From Elusimicrobiota bacterium (GTDB lineage Bacteria > Elusimicrobiota > Elusimicrobia > UBA1565 > JACRDR01): 9,418 bases of DNA. Positions 4,975 through 9,418 of this stretch are shown here, piece after piece. The translations under genes and the position numbers were made by a program. Under the pieces are notes generated by a model that saw only the letters and a program-made list of their open reading frames with translations, had not been told where the DNA came from and did no database searches. Positions within the stretch are counted from its first letter, which is position 1. The number at the start of each line of letters is the position of its first letter. The DNA lies in NCBI GenBank assembly GCA_016212845.1, contig JACRDR010000483.1:1-9418 (forward strand), written 5' to 3'.

Positions 4975-6327
4975 ATGCAATTGTCCGCCCCCGACGCGCC
5001 GCAGCATTCCCCCGAATTCCGCCGCCGACGCTTCCAAAACTGGTTCCCGCTGGGCCTGACCTACGCCTGCTTCTACATGGGGCGCTACAACCTCAACGTC
5101 GCCTCGCCCGAGTTCATGAGCCGTTTCCACATGTCCAAGGCCGAGTTCGGCATGATCGCGACCGCGGGCTTCTGGACCTACGCCTTGTCCGTCATGTTCA
5201 ACGGCCCGCTGACCGACCGCATCGGCGGCAAGCGCGCGATCCTCACCGCCGCGCTCGGCTCGGCCGCCATGAACCTCGTGATCGGCCTGCTTTTCATGAA
5301 CGGCTGGGAGACGAAGGTCTTGGTCGGCATGAGCCTGCTCTACGCCGTGAACCAATACTTCCAGTCCTTCGCGGCGCTGTCGGTGGTCAAGACGAACGCG
5401 CCCTGGTTCCACGTTAGAGAGCGCGGCGTGTTCGGCGGCGTGTTCGGCATCATGATCTCCGGCGGCTACTTCCTCGCGATGACGGTCGGCGGCTGGATCC
5501 TCGCGTACCTCCCGTGGTACTGCGTGTTCCTCGTGCCGTCCGCCGCGATCGCGGTCATGCACTTCGTCGACAAGGCGCTCGTTGCCAATACGCCGCAGGA
5601 AGCCGGCTTCCCCGAGTTCAGCACGGGCGACGCCACGAGCCACATGGCCGACAAGGACAAGCCCGTCGACTTCGCCTACCTCGTCGCGAACGTGTTCAAG
5701 AACAAGGTCATCCTGACGCTCATGGCGGCCGAGTTCTGCACCGGCTTCGTGCGGCAGGCGCTCTTGCTCTGGTTCGTGCCCTTCCTGAAGGAGGTGCACC
5801 ACATCCAGCACGGCACCTGGCTATTTTCGGTGGCGACCGGCGGCATCACCGTCGGCGGCATCTGCGGCGGCCTGCTCTGCGGCTGGATGTCGGACAAGGT
5901 ATTCCAGTCGCGGCGTCCGCCCGTGGCCTTCGTCTTCTACCTCTGCCAGATCGCGTCCCTGCTCGTCCTCGGCTGGGTGACCTCCCCGGCCGCGGCGGCG
6001 TTCATGATCGGGTTCACCTGCGCCTGGATCTTCGGCGTGCACGGCATGCTCTCGGGCACCGCGAGCATGGACTTCGGCGGCACGAAGGCGGCGGCGACGG
6101 TGACGGGCCTCCTCGACGGCATCCAGTACCTGGCGGCCGGCCTCACCGGATTCTTGCTCGGCGGCCTGCTCGACAAGTACGGCTGGGGCATGTGGACCTA
6201 CATGATCGTGCCCTTCTCCGCGATCGGCGCCTTGCTCATGACGACGCTCTGGAACACGACGCCTAAGAACACGAAGATCTCGCTCAAGGGCGCGGAAAAC
6301 CCCGCGAAGGAGGCGGTCGCCGCGTGA
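4975..6327 (+). CDS. MFS transporter, organophosphate:phosphate antiporter (OPA, GlpT/UhpT-like) family
   Basis: The product has 450 residues with about 12 hydrophobic helices, the usual OPA length. TM1 carries F-Y-M-G-R-Y-N-L with R37 in the place of the phosphate-binding Arg of GlpT (V-R-K-N-F). The start of TM7 carries F-V-R-Q-A-L-L-L-W-F-V-P-F with R260 matching the second phosphate-binding Arg (L-R-Y-G-I-L-D-W-S-P). Loop 2-3 has the MFS motif G-P-L-T-D-R-I-G-G-K-R (77-87) and the second half repeats it as G-W-M-S-D-K. The segment K-A-A-A-T-V-T-G-L-L-D-G-I-Q-Y-L near 371-386 is also OPA-like. It should exchange a phosphorylated C3-C6 compound for inorganic phosphate across the inner membrane; which one cannot be read. 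The start is chosen for its SD (GAGG) and the TATACT box; ATG 4912 in frame is the alternative. The stop overlaps the next gene by GTGA. Confidence 0.85.
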   Translation: MQLSAPDAPQHSPEFRRRRFQNWFPLGLTYACFYMGRYNLNVASPEFMSRFHMSKAEFGMIATAGFWTYALSVMFNGPLTDRIGGKRAILTAALGSAAMNLVIGLLFMNGWETKVLVGMSLLYAVNQYFQSFAALSVVKTNAPWFHVRERGVFGGVFGIMISGGYFLAMTVGGWILAYLPWYCVFLVPSAAIAVMHFVDKALVANTPQEAGFPEFSTGDATSHMADKDKPVDFAYLVANVFKNKVILTLMAAEFCTGFVRQALLLWFVPFLKEVHHIQHGTWLFSVATGGITVGGICGGLLCGWMSDKVFQSRRPPVAFVFYLCQIASLLVLGWVTSPAAAAFMIGFTCAWIFGVHGMLSGTASMDFGGTKAAATVTGLLDGIQYLAAGLTGFLLGGLLDKYGWGMWTYMIVPFSAIGALLMTTLWNTTPKNTKISLKGAENPAKEAVAA

Positions 6328-7055
6328 CGCAGAGCGAATGCCTGCAGGCGGTCGTCGCTAAGGTCCGGGAGCTCGCCGGGCGCGGGACGCGCCCCGTCGT
6401 GCTGCTCGACCTCGACGACACGATCCTCTCGACCACGCGGAGGCACGCCCGCATTCTGCGCGAGTTCGCGGGGGAGGGGGACGTCGCCTCGAAATGGCCC
6501 GAGGCGGCCGCTTGCTTGTCGGTGCTCGAACCCCCGCCGCACGCCTACTCCGTCGTCGATATCGCCAAGTCCGCGCGCGTCGAGAATCCGGAACTCCTGG
6601 AGCGGCTGCGATCGTTTTGGTTCGCGCGTTTCTTCCGCAGCGAGTACGTCATCGAGGACGCGGCGGTCCCGGGCGCGCCGGAGTTCTGCAGCCGGCTCGC
6701 CGAGGCGGGGGCGCTCCTCGCCTACGTCACCGGCCGCGACGAAGCGATGCGTCCCGGCACGGAGATCAGCCTGGCGCAAAAAGGGTTCCCGATCCCCGGC
6801 CGCGGCGACGCCCGGCTCGTGCTCAAGCCCCGTTTCGACACCCCCGATCTGCAGTTCAAGGCCGAGGCGCTGGAGCGCGTCTCCGAGTGGGGCCCCGTGG
6901 CCGCCGGCTTCGAGAACGAGCCCGCGCACATCAACCTGTGGGCCGAGCGCTTCCCCGAGGGAAGGCACGTCTTGGTCCAAACCAAGCATTCCGGCAAGCC
7001 GGTCGATCCGCACCCGGTCGTGGGCCGCATCCGCGACTTCTTGCTGACGGCTTAA
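6324..7055 (+). CDS. HAD-superfamily hydrolase (phosphatase-like), coupled to the transporter
   Basis: The product has 243 residues. Motif I is V-L-L-D-L-D-D-T-I-L with nucleophile D29 and acid D31. A helical cap follows (about 36-110). Motif II is A-Y-V-T-G-R-D (T136), motif III probably K179 (or K168), and motif IV the less usual G-F-E-N-E-P (195-200), where Glu197 would stand in for the usual Asp. The GTG start overlaps the transporter TGA in GTGA and an AAGGAGG lies ten bases upstream, so the two are translationally coupled. A phosphatase acting on, or signalling about, the imported phosphate ester is a reasonable inference. It is not closely similar to the class B phosphatase at the window start. 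Substrate unknown. Confidence 0.75.
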   Translation: MTQSECLQAVVAKVRELAGRGTRPVVLLDLDDTILSTTRRHARILREFAGEGDVASKWPEAAACLSVLEPPPHAYSVVDIAKSARVENPELLERLRSFWFARFFRSEYVIEDAAVPGAPEFCSRLAEAGALLAYVTGRDEAMRPGTEISLAQKGFPIPGRGDARLVLKPRFDTPDLQFKAEALERVSEWGPVAAGFENEPAHINLWAERFPEGRHVLVQTKHSGKPVDPHPVVGRIRDFLLTA

Positions 7056-7073
7056 AGAACCGTGTGCTATAAT
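7044..7073 (+). promoter_or_regulatory. Sigma70-type extended -10 promoter of the BMC operon
   Basis: CTGACG (7044-7049, four of six to TTGACA), an 18-base spacer, and TATAAT (7068-7073, perfect) preceded by TG at 7065-7066, giving TGCTATAAT, an extended -10. The -35 lies in the last codons of the HAD gene, whose TAA is at 7053-7055. Transcription would start near 7080, about 45 bases before the isomerase ATG. This is the best promoter in the window, and it makes the isomerase the first gene of the operon. Confidence 0.7.
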
Positions 7074-7098
7074 TCGTTACCCACCGGAACGCGCCGAG

Positions 7099-7117
7099 TG
7101 TGGCCAGACTGACCACA
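7099..7117. promoter_or_regulatory. 19-nt near-perfect palindrome in the BMC operon leader
   Basis: TGTGGcCAG-a-CTGaCCACA pairs in eight of nine positions around a central A. It lies about 20-38 bases after the predicted transcription start and 8 bases before the isomerase ATG, where it could be a repressor site or an RNA hairpin. No Shine-Dalgarno is visible before the ATG, so the hairpin occupies the ribosome-loading region. Confidence 0.45.
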
Positions 7118-7125
7118 ATTCCCCT

Positions 7126-7902
7126 ATGACCGCTCCCCATCGCCGCCCCCTGATCGCCGGAAACTGGAAGATGAACGGCACGCTGAAGGAAGCGGCCGAC
7201 CTCGTCAACGCCCTCGTCAAAGACCTCGGCTCGCCGAGCCACGAGGTCATCGTCGCGCCGCCCTTCACCGCCCTCACCGTCGTCGGAGAACTGCTCAAGA
7301 AGAGCCCGATCAAGCTGTCCGCCCAGGACATGCACTGGGAGAACTCCGGCGCCTTCACCGGAGAGGTCTCCGGCGCGATGCTGAAAGACGCGGGCTGCCA
7401 CGCGGTCATCCTCGGCCACTCCGAGCGCCGCCGCATGTTCGGCGACACCGACGGGGTCGTGCAAAAGAAGCTCAAGGCCGCGCTCGCGCAAAAGCTCGTT
7501 CCGATCGTTTGCATCGGAGAGACATTGGAGGAGCGGGAGTCCCAGCGCACCTTCAAGGTCCTCGAGACGCAGGTGAAGGGCGCGCTCACCGGGTTCGCGC
7601 CGTCCGATCTCTCGACCGTGGTCCTCGCCTACGAGCCCGTCTGGGCGATCGGCACCGGCAAGACCGCGACCCCCGACCAGGCCCAGGAAGCGCACCTCTT
7701 CGTCCGCAAGCAGGTCGCCGGCCTCTACGGCGACGCGCTCGCGCAGGGCATGCGCATCCTCTATGGCGGGTCGGTGACGCCCGAGAACGTCGACACCCTC
7801 ATGGCGCAGCCGGACGTCGACGGCGCGCTCGTCGGCGGCGCCTCGCTCAAGCCCATCGGCTTCCTCCGCATCGTCAACTTCAAGTCTCCGGCGGCGCATT
7901 AA
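7126..7902 (+). CDS. tpiA: Triosephosphate isomerase, first gene of the BMC operon
   Basis: Interconverts dihydroxyacetone phosphate and glyceraldehyde 3-phosphate. The 258-residue product has the normal bacterial length and every signature: G-N-W-K-M-N (N13, K15), the electrophilic His in L-G-H-S-E-R-R (H98), the catalytic base E170 in A-Y-E-P-V-W-A-I-G-T-G (loop 6 follows), Y-G-G-S-V (213-217) and G-A-L-V-G-G-A-S-L (233-241) for phosphate binding. It lacks the N-terminal helix seen in PduL and the dehydrogenase, so it is probably cytosolic. Its TAA overlaps the pduL ATG by one base (TAATG), tying it to the BMC genes. It may be the cell's only TIM or a pathway-specific copy; a link to triose phosphate released by an aldolase step is inferred. 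Confidence 0.97.
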   Translation: MTAPHRRPLIAGNWKMNGTLKEAADLVNALVKDLGSPSHEVIVAPPFTALTVVGELLKKSPIKLSAQDMHWENSGAFTGEVSGAMLKDAGCHAVILGHSERRRMFGDTDGVVQKKLKAALAQKLVPIVCIGETLEERESQRTFKVLETQVKGALTGFAPSDLSTVVLAYEPVWAIGTGKTATPDQAQEAHLFVRKQVAGLYGDALAQGMRILYGGSVTPENVDTLMAQPDVDGALVGGASLKPIGFLRIVNFKSPAAH

Positions 7903-8540
7903 TGGACCAGAACCCCGAGCTCGCGAAGAAGATCACGGCCGAAGTCACGCAGCGCATGGAGCGCTCGAAGACCCCGATCCCAATCGGCGTCTCCAACCGC
8001 CACGTGCATCTCAACCAGGAGCACTGGGACCTTCTCTTCGGAAAGGCCGTCGAGCCCCGGAAGTTCCGCGCGGTGAAGCAGCCCGGGTTTTGGGCCGCCT
8101 ACGAGACGGTGAACCTCGAGGGGCCGAAGGGCGAGGTGAAGAACGTCCGCCTCATCGCGCCCCATCGCCCGAAGACGCAGGTTGAGATCTCCAAGACCGA
8201 CGCGGCGATCCTCGGCCTCCGCCCTCCCGTCCGGGACTCCGGCAAGCTCGAGGGCTCCTCAGCCGTCCGGGTCGTCGGCCCCAAGGCCACGATCGAGATC
8301 AAGGAAGGGCTCATCATCGCCCGCCGGCATATCCATTTTCATCCGCTCGAGGCGAAGGCCATGGGCGTGAAAGACGGCGAAGTCGTCCGGGTGCGCTGCG
8401 GCGCGGGCGGGCCGCGCGAGCTGGTCTTCGAAGAAGTGCTCATCCGGATTTCGGATCAGTTCTCGTTCGAGCTGCACATCGATACCGACGAAGCGAATGC
8501 CGCCTGGGCCAAATCCGGCGACATGGTCAACATCTGTTAA
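7902..8540 (+). CDS. pduL: PduL-type phosphate acyltransferase of a microcompartment
   Basis: Converts acyl-CoA (acetyl- or propionyl-CoA) and phosphate to acyl-phosphate and free CoA, recycling CoA inside the compartment for the aldehyde dehydrogenase. The product has 212 residues, typical for PduL. Two metal-binding blocks are visible, V-S-N-R-H-V-H-L (H34, H36) and A-R-R-H-I-H-F-H-P (H143, H145, H147), and the end carries E-L-H-I-D-T-D-E-A-N-A (H192), the family signature. Residues 5-21 (P-E-L-A-K-K-I-T-A-E-V-T-Q-R-M-E-R) form an amphipathic helix followed by a linker, as expected of a BMC encapsulation peptide. Translation is coupled to tpiA through TAATG; an open frame extends upstream inside tpiA but is a shadow. 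Confidence 0.95.
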   Translation: MDQNPELAKKITAEVTQRMERSKTPIPIGVSNRHVHLNQEHWDLLFGKAVEPRKFRAVKQPGFWAAYETVNLEGPKGEVKNVRLIAPHRPKTQVEISKTDAAILGLRPPVRDSGKLEGSSAVRVVGPKATIEIKEGLIIARRHIHFHPLEAKAMGVKDGEVVRVRCGAGGPRELVFEEVLIRISDQFSFELHIDTDEANAAWAKSGDMVNIC

Positions 8541-8552
8541 GAGGAGACTAGA

Positions 8553-8852
8553 ATGGATGCTCTTGGAATGATCGAAACTCGCGGGCTCGTGGCCTGCGTG
8601 GAAGCGGCGGACGCGGCGGTAAAGGCGGCGAATGTGCGCCTCGTCGGCTACGAGAAGGTCGGCACGGGACTCGTCACGGTCCTCTTCCGCGGCGAAGTCG
8701 CGGCGTGCCGCGCGGCGTGCGACGCGGGCGCGGCGGGCGCGCAGAAGGTCGGCGAGCTCGTGGCGGTCCACGTCATCCCGCAGCCGCATCCCGATCTCGA
8801 GGGGAAGATGCCCATCTCCATCCCCGAGACGATGAACCGCGGACGAAAGTAA
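8553..8852 (+). CDS. BMC-H hexameric shell protein (EutM/PduA type)
   Basis: The product has 99 residues, a single BMC domain (Pfam 00936): M-D-A-L-G-M-I-E-T-R-G-L-V-A-C-V-E-A-A-D-A at the start, the V-G-Y-E-K-V-G-T-G-L-V-T-V motif (31-43), R-G-E-V-A-A-C (46-52), and G-E-L-V-A-V-H-V-I-P-Q-P-H near 67-79. It should form the flat hexamers that tile the facets of the shell. The region between the T-G-L strand and R-G-E follows EutM/PduJ rather than the metal-binding PduT type. A good SD, AAGAGGAG, lies about six bases before the ATG. It is the only BMC-H in the window; more shell paralogues may lie downstream. Confidence 0.95.
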   Translation: MDALGMIETRGLVACVEAADAAVKAANVRLVGYEKVGTGLVTVLFRGEVAACRAACDAGAAGAQKVGELVAVHVIPQPHPDLEGKMPISIPETMNRGRK

Positions 8853-8853
8853 T

Positions 8854-9162
8854 TTGATCTTCGCTCGCGTCGTCGGCAACGTCGTCTGCACTCTGAAAGA
8901 CGAGAAGCTCGTCGGAACCAAGCTCCTCCTCGTCCAGCCCGTCGATCTCGCGAACGCGGCCAAGGGCAACCCCTTGGTCGCGGTCGACGCGGTCGGGGCG
9001 GGCGAGGGGGAGCTGGTGCTCCTGGTGCAGGGCTCTTCCGCCCGGCAGACGTCCAGGACCGAGAGCACTCCGGTCGACTGCGCCATCTTCGCGATCGTGG
9101 ACACGATCGAGAAAGACGGCAAGACCGCCTTCAGGAAAGCGACCGACAAAGTCGCCGCCTAA
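8854..9162 (+). CDS. BMC-P pentameric vertex protein (EutN/CcmL/PduN type)
   Basis: The product has 102 residues and is read from a TTG start one base after the BMC-H stop, so it is likely translated by coupling; no clear SD is seen. EutN/CcmL family features (Pfam 03319) run through it: A-R-V-V-G-N-V-V-C-T-L-K at the start, G-T-K-L-L-L-V-Q-P-V-D (21-31), V-A-V-D-A-V-G-A-G-E-G-E-L-V-L-L (42-57), G-S-S-A-R (60-64), P-V-D-C-A-I-F-A-I-V-D (73-83). Pentamers of this protein cap the vertices of the shell and are needed in few copies, which fits the weak TTG start. The TAA at 9160-9162 runs into the palindrome beginning at 9161. Confidence 0.93.
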   Translation: MIFARVVGNVVCTLKDEKLVGTKLLLVQPVDLANAAKGNPLVAVDAVGAGEGELVLLVQGSSARQTSRTESTPVDCAIFAIVDTIEKDGKTAFRKATDKVAA

Positions 9163-9201
9163 CAACTTAAGCCTGGGGTCTGACCCCAGGCTTAAGTTGT
9201 T
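9161..9201. repeat. 41-nt perfect palindrome between the BMC-P and aldehyde dehydrogenase genes
   Basis: Arms of 20 bases (9161-9180 and 9182-9201) are exact reverse complements around a single T at 9181. The core is GGGGTC-T-GACCCC. The left arm includes the last two bases of the BMC-P stop codon, and the right arm ends three bases before GGGG (9204-9207), the only SD-like sequence of the next gene. No T-run follows. In mRNA it would be a very stable stem between the vertex and enzyme genes and could stabilise the upstream message or limit read-through. It shares core and stop-codon placement with the palindrome at 304-336. Confidence 0.9.
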
Positions 9202-9212
9202 GCGGGGTATCC

Positions 9213-9418
9213 ATGGGTATCGATCAACAAGACATCGCTCAGATCGTCTCCGAGGTCCTTAAGCGCATCAACGCGCCTGAGGCCGGGGCGTTTTCGCCTC
9301 TGCCGCCGGCTTCCTCCTCCGCCAGCGGCCCCGTCGTCTTCGCGACCGTCGATCAGGCGGTCCAGGCCGCCGCCGCCGCTCAGCGAACCTTCCAGGCCCT
9401 CGGCCTCGAGAAGCGCCG
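9213..9418 (+). CDS. CoA-acylating aldehyde dehydrogenase (PduP/EutE type), N-terminal part
   Basis: The window ends after 68 codons. Residues 4-20 (D-Q-Q-D-I-A-Q-I-V-S-E-V-L-K-R-I-N) form an amphipathic helix, then comes a Pro/Ala/Ser-rich linker (21-43), the layout of a PduP/EutE encapsulation peptide. The segment V-V-F-A-T-V-D-Q-A-V-Q-A-A-A-A-A-Q-R-T-F-Q-A-L-G-L-E-K-R (about 41-68) matches the beginning of the aldehyde dehydrogenase domain in BMC-associated acylating enzymes. It would oxidise an aldehyde to acyl-CoA with NAD, feeding PduL. The catalytic Cys and most of the domain lie downstream, so the call rests on N-terminus and context. SD GGGG, five bases before the ATG. Confidence 0.85.
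   Translation, partial: MGIDQQDIAQIVSEVLKRINAPEAGAFSPLPPASSSASGPVVFATVDQAVQAAAAAQRTFQALGLEKR

Noticed and set aside
1..9418. CRISPR array, tRNA or rRNA genes, and phage or complete insertion sequences
   Set aside because: No regularly spaced repeats, no tRNA-like cloverleaf or rRNA core sequence, and no intact transposase or integrase with terminal repeats were found.

Overview
This is a very GC-rich bacterial window with dense coding on both strands, short gaps and overlapping start and stop codons. The layout suggests a Gram-negative-type bacterium: there are signal peptides, an organophosphate antiporter and a bacterial microcompartment (BMC) operon. The combination of GC-rich coding, GGGG(A/T)C hairpins at gene ends and a small BMC locus made me think of Elusimicrobiota or another MAG-rich phylum, but no marker gene here proves that.

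Region 1 (1-1493) opens with the 3' end of a class B (AphA-like) HAD acid phosphatase. A 33-nt perfect palindrome overlaps its stop codon. Next comes a gene-free stretch of about 310 bases, full of hairpins and ending in a strong intrinsic terminator, which may be a structured RNA. A zinc-ribbon protein that looks like the N-terminal half of an IS1595-type transposase follows; its 3' end runs into a repeat-like sequence.

Region 2 (1494-3884) holds a full-length membrane adenylate cyclase with the order TM, Cache sensor, TM, HAMP, class III cyclase. Its Shine-Dalgarno and start codon lie in one arm of a 13-bp perfect inverted repeat, and a -10-like box sits in the loop.

Region 3 (3882-4974) has two minus-strand genes in one operon. 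They encode an exported protein made of W-x-D repeats of about 32 residues, and an exported YCII-domain protein. The operon has its own TATAAT box and an intrinsic terminator that overlaps the convergent cyclase stop.

Region 4 (4975-7055) has a divergently transcribed OPA-family organophosphate transporter, translationally coupled (GTGA overlap) to a HAD phosphatase.

Region 5 (7044-9418) is the start of a BMC operon behind a good sigma70-type promoter: triosephosphate isomerase, PduL phosphotransacylase, a BMC-H hexamer shell protein, a BMC-P (EutN/CcmL) pentamer vertex protein, a 41-nt perfect palindrome, and the first 68 codons of a CoA-acylating aldehyde dehydrogenase. PduL and the dehydrogenase both begin with an amphipathic helix of the encapsulation-peptide type. 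Aldehyde dehydrogenase plus PduL is the standard core that converts an aldehyde to acyl-CoA and then acyl-phosphate. Triosephosphate isomerase as first gene fits an aldolase-fed compartment that releases a triose phosphate next to the aldehyde (for example deoxy-sugar-phosphate cleavage). The signature enzyme is not in the window, so the substrate is unknown.
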